Assembly: GCA_900317845.1 (NCBI GenBank)
Contig: ONII01000004.1
Coordinates: forward strand, 1-64,000
Length of the DNA stretch: 64,000 nt
Source of the DNA: an uncultured Bacteroidales bacterium
Lineage (GTDB): Bacteria > Bacteroidota > Bacteroidia > Bacteroidales > UBA932
Reading direction: 5' to 3'
Below the pieces are notes generated by a model. That model worked only from the letters and a program-made list of their open reading frames with translations, did no database searches and was not told the DNA's origin. This document shows positions 41,886 through 50,373 of this stretch, in pieces. The first letter of the stretch is position 1. Each line of letters begins with the position of its first letter. The translations under genes and the position numbers were made by a program.

Positions 41886-42565
41886 TACTGGCTTGGACTA
41901 TACTGACAGCGCCCTCTTCCGGGGGCGCTGCCTGGTATGATGTCTGGCGTTCCTTCGACGTGGATCCCCAGATAGCCGAAGCTGTGGTCTGGCCGGAGAT
42001 GGAGCGTTATTCCCGCCTTCAGGATCTGATGGAAACGACAGCCAATTACGGCACCTACATCACCACCGGCGGCGGGCCGGACTTCTCCATCGGCATATTT
42101 CAGATGAAGCCGTCCTTTGTGGAGGCTATGGAAAAAGCCTGGATGCACAGCGGCCTGGCCCGGAAGTATGACCTGTGGTTCGACACCGACGATACAGTTA
42201 CGGCCCGCCGCATCCGCATCTCCCGGCTGCAGAAGGAGGAGTGGCAGGTGATTTATGTGGGTGTGTTTTTAAGACTGCTTTACTCTTCCTACGGCTCTGA
42301 GAACAAGAAGGGAGAACACACGCAGGACGGCCTGGAAACGCTGCCGGTTTATGATCAGGTGCGCCTGGCCGCCACCGCCTACAACCGCGGGGTGGTGTGG
42401 GCCGCCCCCGGTTACGGGGACCTGTCGGCCCTGGAGGAGCACGCCTCCGAAAAGCACTTCCACTACGCCCTGATTCCCACTAAGCATACCCATCGTTACT
42501 GCTACGCCTCCCTGGCTCTCAAACACTATAAAAGCGCAGGCCCTAGAAATCCATGCCGAAGATGA
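41867..42565 (+). CDS. Exported protein, possibly lysozyme/transglycosylase-like
   Basis: 232 aa. A hydrophobic N-terminus (LQVLILAWTILTAPS) suggests export. AEAVVWPEMERYSRLQD has a Glu placed like that of goose-type or SLT enzymes. It is followed by GPDFSIGIFQMKPSFVEAME (the SxGxxQ pattern of SLT domains) and VRLAATAYNRG (the AYNxG pattern). These are three hallmarks of a peptidoglycan-cleaving fold, but I am not certain of the family. The start appears to be TTG at 41867, overlapping the previous gene by 19 nt. It completes an envelope operon with the OmpA-type protein, and its 3' end overlaps the convergent gene. Confidence 0.6.
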   Translation: MHLQVLILAWTILTAPSSGGAAWYDVWRSFDVDPQIAEAVVWPEMERYSRLQDLMETTANYGTYITTGGGPDFSIGIFQMKPSFVEAMEKAWMHSGLARKYDLWFDTDDTVTARRIRISRLQKEEWQVIYVGVFLRLLYSSYGSENKKGEHTQDGLETLPVYDQVRLAATAYNRGVVWAAPGYGDLSALEEHASEKHFHYALIPTKHTHRYCYASLALKHYKSAGPRNPCRR

Positions 42566-45557
42566 GCTCCACGGACCAGGGACGCTCCTGGCCGGTGTTG
42601 GCGTAGAAAGAGCCGCCCAGGTAGCTGAAGGAGACACCCAGGGAAGAGTTGAAGGGCAGGATGAGCTTGGACAGTTCTGCCGTAAGGTCCGCGCCGGCGC
42701 TCCAGAGGTTGCCGCCGGACAGGCCCATGTAGTCCCCGTGCGGGGTGAGCACAAAGTTGCGGATGTGGGCCACACCGGGGATGTACCAGTCGCCCACATA
42801 GATGGGGATGGCATAGTCGGCCGTCAGCTTAAACTGGAAGGGACTGGCCTGGGCCACCGCCTGAAGGGCATCACTTTCAAAACCGCGCGGGAGCACATTG
42901 GCTCCCAGCTCCCCGAAATACAGCCCGGTGCCCGGGGTGAGCTGCTGCTGCACCATGGCGGTGAGGCGGAGACCCTGCGTGCGGGAGAAGCCGGGCAAAT
43001 ACCCGTACAGATAACCAAAGATACTGGGCATGAACACCTTATCCAGCGAAGGACGGAAGGAACCGCCCGCCTCCAGACCAATGCCCCAGCGGGGAAAGAC
43101 TTGATTCTCCTCCCGGGGCAAGGTAACATAGCCACGGGCCGATGCACTGAAGCGCTGCATGAGCACGGAAGCGTCGCTCCCCACGCCGGCCAGTTTATAA
43201 TGGGCGGGAAGGCCTTTGAACCGGTCCGGAGCCTCCCACAAAATGGGCTCGGTAGAGAGCCAGTTATTGGTAAGGGTATACCGCACCTGGGGGATAACGC
43301 CGTAATTCACCCCGAATTTATGCCAGGAAAGAGGCACATAGACCCGGAAGGTGGCCTCCACCAGCGGTGCTTCCCGAAGGAAATACCCCGTGCTCAGCTC
43401 CTGCCGGGCGCCATCGGCATAGTGGTTCAGGAAATGGTGCCGGGCGGCCCGGTCTCCCAGGTCCAGCGAAGCCTCAAAGACCGGATACTGACCCGTGTAT
43501 ACCAGCTTGGCGTGCAAGGAGTTCCGCCAGTTGGCCGGGTTGTCCGGGCTGCGGTGGAGGCTATAGGCCGCCATGCCGTATATCGTCCCCATGGAATTTT
43601 GGAAAAAGCCCGTAAGGCCGATAGAAGCCGTTTTGTAGGTAAAGTCCATGGAACCCTCCTTCACGGCATCGTAGTTCACATACAGCGGCAGCCAGGAGTG
43701 CAGCCGCAGCAGGTTGCCCCATTTGTAATAGCGTTTGGGGGCGCTCAGCGGAACGGCCTGCGACAAGTCCGGTCCCGGGCCCAGCGCCCGCTCCTGTGCC
43801 GTGATAGTATCGGCAAGGAAATAGGGAGCAACGGTCGCAAAATTCACCTCCCGCGGCTTCAGGGAATCCAGCGGCGTGCGGAAAAGGTGCTCGCCGTTGA
43901 GGGTGGTGGTGGTCGCGATCATATCCTTATCGGCCGTAATCACGTCTACCACGCCATAACGGCTGCTGGTGAGCTGCAGAAGCTTCCCGGTCGATGGATA
44001 AAAGCGATAAAATTCGTTGGTGCCGGTGGGGTCCGATACCCATTCCAGGTAGTCCTCGTCGCTGCCCATGTTGGTCACCTTCTGGACGCTCGGCGCCAGG
44101 ATTTCCCGCCACTGGGGCGTCACCTGGTAAATGCCGTAGCCGCCCACCGAGATGGCCGATGTGTACAGCGTATCTCCAATCCAGCCGAATTCCGTGGGCT
44201 GGAAGCCATCCGGCACGCGCGTCCGGGCCACCACGGAGCCGTCTTGGGCCGATAACTGCACCACGTAATTCTCCCCGCTGGGCATGTATTCCGCCACGGC
44301 AATGCGCGCGCCGTCTCCCGAGGGTTGCGGGTTCTGGTAATGGTGCCCGGTGGCAAGGTCGTGCAGCTTGTTGGTATTGATGTCGTAATACGCCACGACG
44401 CACTCTCCGGCCAGCTTCCAGCGCGGATGCAGACGCGCTTCCATGATGTAGAGCCGATTCAGATTGGGGTCATACGCAAGCGAGGTGTCCAGCCCGTTTA
44501 CATAGGCGATGTGCTGCACGTTTCCGTCCCGGATGGCCACTAGCTCCGGCGCATACGTGAACCCGTCGCGAAGGGCGAAAAGGGTGCCGTTATTGTCCAT
44601 TTGGGTCGAGCAGTAAAAGACGGGATGGGGAGCGTCGGGGGTGATCTGCTCCTGCGGGATGAGCGGTCCGCGGGCCAGGGCATCGGCCTGCCAGGCATGG
44701 TTTACCGTGTCCAGGATGGCGCGGAAGGCATCGTCAAAGCGCGGGAAACCGTTGCGTTTGAGCGTGCTGCGGAAGCTGTGGGAGAGCAGCCAGGGCCGTT
44801 TGCTGGCGTTCTGGGCGTTCTCGTGCATGATGGTGGTATTCCCGGTCAGGAGGCGGGAGCCGGCTACGGTGAGATACCCTACTTTGTAATGGTCCGGCGT
44901 GAAGTGCTTGAAGGAGTCGTAGCGCCAGCGGAACCAGTTGCGGTAGTCCCCCTGGTCCAGCGCAACGCGGTAATAGTTCAGGAAGTCCGCCGTGCGGGCG
45001 CGGGTGCCGTTCCATAGGCCCGTTTCCACCGTCACGGCATCGCCTTCTCCCAGCGCATGCCCCAGGAAAACCTGATAGGCCACGGGATGCCAGGCCTGGC
45101 CGATAATGTAGCGGAAAGCCTTGAAATACTTGCGCTCTCCCATCTGCAGCTGCGCCTGGTGGCGGGGCTCATGGGAGACCAGCTGGATGCTCCACGGTGC
45201 AGGGTCCGAGCACACGGAATTGGGAAGCGTCTGCAGGTCCATGCGGGCCGGGGCCCAGCTTACGGAGCCGTTGGGATAGGGATTGAAGGGATGCAGCAGG
45301 ACGGGCAGTTTTTTTCGCTGATTGTCCCCGGGGATAATGCCGTAACTGCGGCCCACAGGCACACGGAACTGCTCCAGTTGGGTAGCGTATACCCGGGCCA
45401 GGGAGTCCAGGCCGGCAGGGTAAATGAGCTTGTAATGGCCGCTTTCCAGGGTGTACCACTTTATGTGGGCAGGGTCTTCCCCGCTCAGGAAGAACTGGGC
45501 GTGGAGGGGGAGGGTGGCCAGGAGTAGTAGCAGGGCCAGTAGGGTCTTGCGCTTCAT
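42543..45557 (-). CDS. Large outer-membrane protein: zincin-like, TolB-like propeller and barrel regions
   Basis: 1004 aa with a signal peptide (LLALLLLLATLPLHA). The first third resembles peptidase-MA-like zincins: QLVSHEPRHQAQLQMG has an HExxH pattern, with an acidic GEGDAVTVET further on. The middle (about 330-600) has repeating beta motifs of a TolB/WD-like propeller (PSGDGARIAVAEYMPSGENY). The last ~350 residues are amphipathic strands ending in VELIFGMDF, as in an outer-membrane barrel. Whether it is an active protease is unproven. It diverges from the DUF5106-type gene. Confidence 0.72.
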   Translation of the reverse strand: MKRKTLLALLLLLATLPLHAQFFLSGEDPAHIKWYTLESGHYKLIYPAGLDSLARVYATQLEQFRVPVGRSYGIIPGDNQRKKLPVLLHPFNPYPNGSVSWAPARMDLQTLPNSVCSDPAPWSIQLVSHEPRHQAQLQMGERKYFKAFRYIIGQAWHPVAYQVFLGHALGEGDAVTVETGLWNGTRARTADFLNYYRVALDQGDYRNWFRWRYDSFKHFTPDHYKVGYLTVAGSRLLTGNTTIMHENAQNASKRPWLLSHSFRSTLKRNGFPRFDDAFRAILDTVNHAWQADALARGPLIPQEQITPDAPHPVFYCSTQMDNNGTLFALRDGFTYAPELVAIRDGNVQHIAYVNGLDTSLAYDPNLNRLYIMEARLHPRWKLAGECVVAYYDINTNKLHDLATGHHYQNPQPSGDGARIAVAEYMPSGENYVVQLSAQDGSVVARTRVPDGFQPTEFGWIGDTLYTSAISVGGYGIYQVTPQWREILAPSVQKVTNMGSDEDYLEWVSDPTGTNEFYRFYPSTGKLLQLTSSRYGVVDVITADKDMIATTTTLNGEHLFRTPLDSLKPREVNFATVAPYFLADTITAQERALGPGPDLSQAVPLSAPKRYYKWGNLLRLHSWLPLYVNYDAVKEGSMDFTYKTASIGLTGFFQNSMGTIYGMAAYSLHRSPDNPANWRNSLHAKLVYTGQYPVFEASLDLGDRAARHHFLNHYADGARQELSTGYFLREAPLVEATFRVYVPLSWHKFGVNYGVIPQVRYTLTNNWLSTEPILWEAPDRFKGLPAHYKLAGVGSDASVLMQRFSASARGYVTLPREENQVFPRWGIGLEAGGSFRPSLDKVFMPSIFGYLYGYLPGFSRTQGLRLTAMVQQQLTPGTGLYFGELGANVLPRGFESDALQAVAQASPFQFKLTADYAIPIYVGDWYIPGVAHIRNFVLTPHGDYMGLSGGNLWSAGADLTAELSKLILPFNSSLGVSFSYLGGSFYANTGQERPWSVELIFGMDF

Positions 45558-45564
45558 AAGGGTA

Positions 45565-45592
45565 CAAAAATACAGTTTTTTCCGTAAATTTG
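45565..45592. promoter_or_regulatory. Divergent promoters between the TolB-like and DUF5106-type genes
   Basis: TATTTTTG on the minus strand (45565-45572), 7 nt before the ATG at 45557, and TAAATTTG on the plus strand (45585-45592), 6 nt before the ATG at 45599. Only 41 bp separate the start codons, and both messages would have almost no leader. Confidence 0.6.
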
Positions 45593-45598
45593 CATGTT

Positions 45599-46552
45599 AT
45601 GAATGTGAGAAAGCTACTTCTTGCCAGTGTTTGTGTGCTGGCGCTCTCCTGCGGGCCGCGGAAAGTGGCGGCGCCGGTGAGCCATACCCGCGCTTTTCCT
45701 GCCGCGGAGGTTCCCATGATGATTACCGAGCCCTCTGAGCGTATGGCCTGGCTGGGGGAACATTTTTGGGACCGATATACGGCTACGGACAGCCTCTATT
45801 ACAGTGACTCCGTCACCGTGAACGGGGTAACGCTGGAAGATCTGGAGAAGCAGGTGGGCATCTTTGTCACCTTGCTGGAACAGGGGGCGCCGGAGGACGG
45901 CTCACGCGCGATGGAGAACTTGTACATGCGCATGGTGGCGTTCCAATCGGCCTTTACCCAGGCTAACCTTTTGCCGGAACTTACCGGCCTGGTGTCCCGC
46001 TATTTCTACGACCCCAATTCGCCGGTGCGGAGCGAGGAACTGTACCTGCCGTTTGTGCAGGGGCTGGCGGGATGCCCCCTCATTACTTCGCTGGACCGGG
46101 AGCGCTATGCCCGCGAGGCCCGGCTGTGCGCCCTGAACAGGCCCGGAACCCGCGCGGCGGACTTCACCTTTGTAGACACGGCCGGCCGACGACGCACGCT
46201 GCACGGGATTCAGGCCCATCTGACCCTGCTGGTGTTCGGCAACCCGGACTGCCATGCCTGCAAGGAGCTGCAGGAGGCCCTGGAAGGGTCCGAGGAACTG
46301 TCCGGCGCCATCGCCTCCGGGGAGCTCAAGGTGGTGGATATCTATATCGACGAGGATGTGGAGGCCTGGAAGGAGCACATTCCGGAATACCCTGCCTCCT
46401 GGATCAACGGTTACGATCCGGGTTTTGTGATTCGCACAGACCTGCTCTACAACGTCCGCGCCCTGCCTTCCCTGTATCTGCTCTCGGCCGATAAAACCGT
46501 TCTCCTGAAAGACGCCACCACCGAGCAGTTCTTCGCCGCCCTGGGGTTGTAG
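45599..46552 (+). CDS. DUF5106/thioredoxin-like lipoprotein
   Basis: 317 aa. The lipobox is VCVLALSC (Cys16). A helical DUF5106-like N-terminal half (about 40-175) is followed by a thioredoxin fold (about 180-317). Within it, LLVFGNPDCHACKELQ holds a CHAC active site and ALPSLYLLSADKTVLLKD the cis-Pro region. It probably reduces or isomerises disulfides in the envelope. Such proteins are common near Bacteroidota redox and stress genes. I start at MNVRKLLL (45599), 7 nt after the promoter; the upstream TTG falls inside the promoter. Confidence 0.8.
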   Translation: MNVRKLLLASVCVLALSCGPRKVAAPVSHTRAFPAAEVPMMITEPSERMAWLGEHFWDRYTATDSLYYSDSVTVNGVTLEDLEKQVGIFVTLLEQGAPEDGSRAMENLYMRMVAFQSAFTQANLLPELTGLVSRYFYDPNSPVRSEELYLPFVQGLAGCPLITSLDRERYAREARLCALNRPGTRAADFTFVDTAGRRRTLHGIQAHLTLLVFGNPDCHACKELQEALEGSEELSGAIASGELKVVDIYIDEDVEAWKEHIPEYPASWINGYDPGFVIRTDLLYNVRALPSLYLLSADKTVLLKDATTEQFFAALGL

Positions 46553-46583
46553 GCCTCGCTTATTGTGCGGTTTGGGGTTTCCC

Positions 46584-47630
46584 TTACCGGGCGTCGAAGG
46601 CCCAGATGATGGCTTCTTCGAACACTTCGCCGGGGCGAAGGACGGTGGAGGGGAAGTCCGGGCGATTGGGTGAGTCCGGGCAGTGCTGGCACTCGATGGC
46701 CACGGCGTCGTAGTCCTGGTATGCGCGGCCCGTCTTGCCCGCAGGGCAGCCGACCAGCCAGTTACCGGTGTACACCTGCACGGCAGGCTGGGTAGTGAGA
46801 ACCTCCATGTGCCGGCCGGAAGTGGCACCCCACAGCTCGGCCGCAGAGCAAAGCTGCCCGGGCATGGCACCATCGATCAGATAGCAATTGTCGTAGCCCT
46901 TGCCGTACTTGAGCGCGGGGAAATCGGCCTCAATATCCTGGCCGATCTCCTTGGCCTCCACAAAGTCCATGGGGGTGCCGGCGACGTCCTCAGGCTCTCC
47001 GACGGGGATGAGGGTCTCGTCCGTGGGCAGCCACTGGGAGGCGTTGAGCTCCAGTTTGTGTTTAAGCACGCTGCCGGAAGCCTCTCCGTCCAGGTTCACG
47101 TACACGTGGTTGGTGAGATTCACGACGGTGGGTTTATCGGTCTCGGCGGTCATCACCAGCTTGAGGGAGTTGTCCTCCCCCCAGGTGTAGTGCGCCACCA
47201 CCTTCAGGTTGCCGGGATAGCCGGCCTCGCCATCGGCCGAGAAATACATGAATTCCACGGCGTCGCCCTCGATGCGGCTTTCCCAAACCTGGTTCTGGAA
47301 GCCGTCCGGGCCGCCGTGCAGGTGGTTGGGGCCGTTGTTGACGGGCAAGGTGTATTCCACGCCGTCCAGGGTAAATTTTCCCTTGGCGATACGGTTGGCA
47401 AAGCGCCCGGGAATTTTCCCGCAGCAAGGACCGTCGGCCACATAATCGGCCGGATTTTTATAGCCGATAACTACGTCCTCCAGCTTGCCGTCACGGTCCG
47501 GCACCACAATCCGGACAATGGCCGCGCCGATACTTGCGAGCTGCACATACGCGCCCGATGCGTTTTTGAGGGTGTACAGGAAAACGTCTTTTCCGCCGGG
47601 CAAGGTGCCCCATAACTCCTTGGTAATCAT
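46584..47630 (-). CDS. galM: Aldose 1-epimerase (galactose mutarotase)
   Basis: A 348-aa enzyme interconverting alpha- and beta-galactose or glucose. GRFANRIAKGKFTLDG, NNGPNHLHGGPDGF (a catalytic His), VNLTNHVYVNL (second His), GYDNCYLID and the C-terminal VAIECQHCPDSPN (catalytic Glu) follow the family order, and the length is standard. No signal peptide is seen, so it is cytoplasmic. Its ATG overlaps the folA stop (ATGA), so it is coupled to folA. The galactokinase gene lies 5 kb away in the same orientation. Confidence 0.93.
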   Translation of the reverse strand: MITKELWGTLPGGKDVFLYTLKNASGAYVQLASIGAAIVRIVVPDRDGKLEDVVIGYKNPADYVADGPCCGKIPGRFANRIAKGKFTLDGVEYTLPVNNGPNHLHGGPDGFQNQVWESRIEGDAVEFMYFSADGEAGYPGNLKVVAHYTWGEDNSLKLVMTAETDKPTVVNLTNHVYVNLDGEASGSVLKHKLELNASQWLPTDETLIPVGEPEDVAGTPMDFVEAKEIGQDIEADFPALKYGKGYDNCYLIDGAMPGQLCSAAELWGATSGRHMEVLTTQPAVQVYTGNWLVGCPAGKTGRAYQDYDAVAIECQHCPDSPNRPDFPSTVLRPGEVFEEAIIWAFDAR

Positions 47631-48124
47631 ATTCTTTTTCGATAAATCACAAATTCAAACTCATAGCCGGTTTCCGGGTCCGTGAAGGTTTCCGAGGTGC
47701 TCTCCCGCTCCCAGATTTGCGGGTCTATAGCGGGGAAAAAGACATCGGCCTCCGGAACGGACGCATGCACATGGGTGATGTACAGCAGGTCCATCTCCGG
47801 CAGGGCGGCCTTGTACACGGATGCGCCGCCGATGACAAAGCACTTTTCCGCGCCGGTAGCCTCGGCCGCCGCATAGGCCTCCGGGAAGGAATACACGCAG
47901 GCGACTTCCGGGATGGGGTCACCGCCCAGGTTCAGGACGATATTCCTACGCCCCGGCAGCGGCCGCACGGGCAGGGAAAAATACGTGGTGCGCCCCATGA
48001 TGACGGGAAAACCCTTGGTGGTGCGCTTGAAATATTGCAAATCGGCCGAAATGTGCCACGGAAGAGCACCCTTCACGCCAATTTCATGGTTTTGGCCCAC
48101 GGCCACGATTAAACACTTTTGCAT
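47627..48124 (-). CDS. folA: Dihydrofolate reductase
   Basis: A 165-aa NADPH-dependent enzyme regenerating tetrahydrofolate. Motifs: VAVGQNHEIGVKGALPWH, ADLQYFKRTT, PVIMGRTTYFSLPVRPLPGR, CFVIGGASVYKAALP and YITHVHASVPEADVFFP. It lies directly downstream of thyA, whose reaction produces dihydrofolate. That is the usual pairing, here separated by a dispersed repeat. Confidence 0.96.
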   Translation of the reverse strand: MQKCLIVAVGQNHEIGVKGALPWHISADLQYFKRTTKGFPVIMGRTTYFSLPVRPLPGRRNIVLNLGGDPIPEVACVYSFPEAYAAAEATGAEKCFVIGGASVYKAALPEMDLLYITHVHASVPEADVFFPAIDPQIWERESTSETFTDPETGYEFEFVIYRKRI

Positions 48125-48135
48125 AACTTCTATTT

Positions 48136-48190
48136 TGTCATTCCTCGCCGCCTCTTTGTCATACCGAGGCCGAAGGCCGAGCGTATCTCA
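48136..48190. repeat. ~30-bp dispersed repeat between thyA and folA (one full and one partial copy)
   Basis: TGTCATTCCTCG starts a truncated copy. TGTCATACCGAGGCCGAAGG, continuing to CGAGCGTATCTCA, is a full inverted copy of the GGAGAT..ATGACA family. The end of the full copy overlaps the thyA stop codon. Confidence 0.75.
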
Positions 48191-48982
48191 CACCGCCACG
48201 GGCGCCTTGATAGCCGGCCAGGGGTCGTACCCCTCCAGCGTAAAGTCCTCGTACTGGAAGTCGAAGACCGACTTGACCTCCGGATTCAGGTGCATCACGG
48301 GCAGTTTCCGCGGCTCCCGGGACAGTTGCAGGGCCACCTGCTCAAAGTGGTTCCTGTACAGGTGGGTATCCCCCGTCGTATGAATGAATTCCCCGGGCTG
48401 CAGGCCGCACTCCTGGGCAATCATGAGGGTGAGGAGGGCATAGGAGGCAATGTTGAACGGCACCCCCAGGAAAACGTCTGCGCTGCGCTGGTACAGCTGG
48501 CAGGAGAGTTTGCCGTTTGCCACATAAAACTGGAACAGGCAGTGGCAGGGCGGCAGGGCCATCCGGTCCACCTCCCCGGGGTTCCAGGCGCTCACCAGCA
48601 GACGGCGGGAGTCCGGATTGCGCTTGATTTGGTCTATCACCTGGGCCAGCTGGTCAATGCTGCGTCCGTCCGGTGCGGGCCAGGAACGCCACTGATGGCC
48701 GTACACGGGGCCCAGTTCCCCGTCCGGGCCGGCCCATTCGTCCCAGATGGTGACGCCATGCTCCTGCAGCCAGTGCACGTTGGTATTGCCGGAAATGAAC
48801 CACAAAAGCTCATAGATGATGGATTTCAGGTGCACCTTTTTGGTGGTCAGGAGCGGGAAACCGTCCGCCAGATTAAAGCGCATCTGGTAGCCGAACACGC
48901 TCTGCGTGCCCGTCCCGGTGCGGTCTTCTTTCATGGCGCCGTGTTCCCGGATATGTTGCAGAAGGTCTAGGTACTGTCGCAT
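48188..48982 (-). CDS. thyA: Thymidylate synthase
   Basis: A 264-aa enzyme, the length of E. coli ThyA, making dTMP from dUMP with methylene-tetrahydrofolate. [17 protein letters not shown], the catalytic Cys in [32 protein letters not shown] and HLYRNHFEQ are all present. I start at [10 protein letters not shown] (48982); the longer frame enters the transporter gene. A TACATTTG element ends 4 nt before this ATG. The gene is followed by folA. Confidence 0.97.
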   Translation of the reverse strand: MRQYLDLLQHIREHGAMKEDRTGTGTQSVFGYQMRFNLADGFPLLTTKKVHLKSIIYELLWFISGNTNVHWLQEHGVTIWDEWAGPDGELGPVYGHQWRSWPAPDGRSIDQLAQVIDQIKRNPDSRRLLVSAWNPGEVDRMALPPCHCLFQFYVANGKLSCQLYQRSADVFLGVPFNIASYALLTLMIAQECGLQPGEFIHTTGDTHLYRNHFEQVALQLSREPRKLPVMHLNPEVKSVFDFQYEDFTLEGYDPWPAIKAPVAV

Positions 48983-48986
48983 ACCA

Positions 48987-48994
48987 CAAATGTA
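48987..48994 (-). promoter_or_regulatory. -7 promoter element (TACATTTG) of thyA
   Basis: TACATTTG on the minus strand, ending 4 nt before the thyA ATG. It supports the short thyA start and a near-leaderless mRNA. Confidence 0.5.
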
Positions 48995-49014
48995 CGCAAT
49001 TATTTTCAAATCTG

Positions 49015-50373
49015 CTACAGGAACAGGTTGCTCAGAAACACCGCCACAATGCCCACGGGGGCCAGGTAGCGCATGAGGAAGTACACCAGGCCGAAGAGGC
49101 GCACGTTGCAGGTACCGCCGTTGGTGAGTTCGTCGCGGACATCGGCCCGGGACATCCACCAGCCCACAAAGAGGGTGAATACCAGGCCACCCATCGGCAT
49201 GAGCCAGTTGGAACAGAGGGCATCCTGAAGGTCGAAGAAACTGAGTCCCAGTACCTTGACTCCCGACAAAGGTCCAAACGACAGCGAGCAGAGAAGCCCC
49301 AGCAGCCACACGCCCAGCGACAGCAGCAGCGTAGCGCGGCGCCGGCCCATCCCCTTTTGGTCCACCAGGTACGCCACTCCCACTTCCAGCATGGAGATGG
49401 CCGATGTAAGCGCCGCCGCCAGGATGGACAGGAAGAACGCCACCGACACCAAGGTGCTCACAATGGGCATTCCCTGGGACATTTTGTGGAAGATATACGG
49501 CAAGGTCTGGAACACCAGGCCCGGTCCGGAACCGGGTTCAAAACCGGCCGCAAACACCGCCGGCATTATGGCAAACGCCGCCACCAGGGCAAACACAAGG
49601 TCGCTCACCGCCGTTCCCACGCCCGACACCACCAGATTCTCCTCCTTCTTCACATACGAGGCATAGGTGAGCACGGTGCCCACCCCCAGCGAAAGGGAGA
49701 AAAAGGCCTGGCCCAGCGCCGCGGCGTAGGCATCGGCCGTCAGTTTGGAAAAATCCGGCTTGAGGAGGTACCGGAGCCCCGCCATCGAGCCCGGCAGCGT
49801 CAGCGAATACACCACAATGAACAGGATGAGCCCCAGCAGCACGGGCATGGCCACCTTGGAAAAGCGTTCAATGCCGTTTTTGATGCCGCCAAGGACGATT
49901 CCCGCCACCATCGCCATAAAGAGCGTATGCGACAGGATGGGCTGCCAGGTGGAAGAGATGAACCGGCTGAAGTAGCCCACCACCTCCGACTCGGACACAT
50001 CGCCGGTGATATTGAACGACAGTGCCTTGAACAGGAACTGTACGCTCCAACCGCCCACCACGGAGTAGTAGCTTAGGATGAGGAGGGGCGACAGGATGGT
50101 CAGGAGGCCCGCCCACTTCCAGGGCGTGCCCGGTGCCAGTTTTTTCATGGCGCCGAAGGTGTCCGTTCCGCTGCGTCGGCCAATCACAGACTCGGCAAAA
50201 AAGATGGGCAGCGCTACCAGCAGGCTGGCCACTATATAGACAAGGACAAAGGCGGCACCGCCGTACTGCCCCAGGATGTAGGGAAAACGCCAGATGTTGC
50301 CCAGCCCCACGGCGCTTCCGGCCATGGCGGCAATGACAGCAAAGCGGCTGCCAAAGTGTTCACGCGGTTTCAT
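49015..50373 (-). CDS. Neurotransmitter:sodium symporter family transporter (second of pair)
   Basis: A 452-aa, roughly 12-helix transporter of the NSS/SNF family (LeuT-like). TM1 has the unwound Na+/substrate motif [16 protein letters not shown]3 the family Tyr in [11 protein letters not shown], and TM6-TM8 follow with [15 protein letters not shown] and [13 protein letters not shown]. Substrates are usually amino acids or amines moved inward with Na+. Its ATG overlaps the stop of the upstream paralogue (ATGA), making a coupled pair. The substrate is unknown. Confidence 0.92.
   Translation of the reverse strand: MKPREHFGSRFAVIAAMAGSAVGLGNIWRFPYILGQYGGAAFVLVYIVASLLVALPIFFAESVIGRRSGTDTFGAMKKLAPGTPWKWAGLLTILSPLLILSYYSVVGGWSVQFLFKALSFNITGDVSESEVVGYFSRFISSTWQPILSHTLFMAMVAGIVLGGIKNGIERFSKVAMPVLLGLILFIVVYSLTLPGSMAGLRYLLKPDFSKLTADAYAAALGQAFFSLSLGVGTVLTYASYVKKEENLVVSGVGTAVSDLVFALVAAFAIMPAVFAAGFEPGSGPGLVFQTLPYIFHKMSQGMPIVSTLVSVAFFLSILAAALTSAISMLEVGVAYLVDQKGMGRRRATLLLSLGVWLLGLLCSLSFGPLSGVKVLGLSFFDLQDALCSNWLMPMGGLVFTLFVGWWMSRADVRDELTNGGTCNVRLFGLVYFLMRYLAPVGIVAVFLSNLFL

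Noticed and set aside
42738-44255. 505-codon plus-strand ORF over the TolB-like/barrel gene
   Set aside because: Shadow ORF with low-complexity composition and no domain.
48983-49309. N-terminal extension of thyA to 49309
   Set aside because: It enters the transporter gene. The 264-aa start at 48982 gives the normal ThyA length and follows a promoter element.
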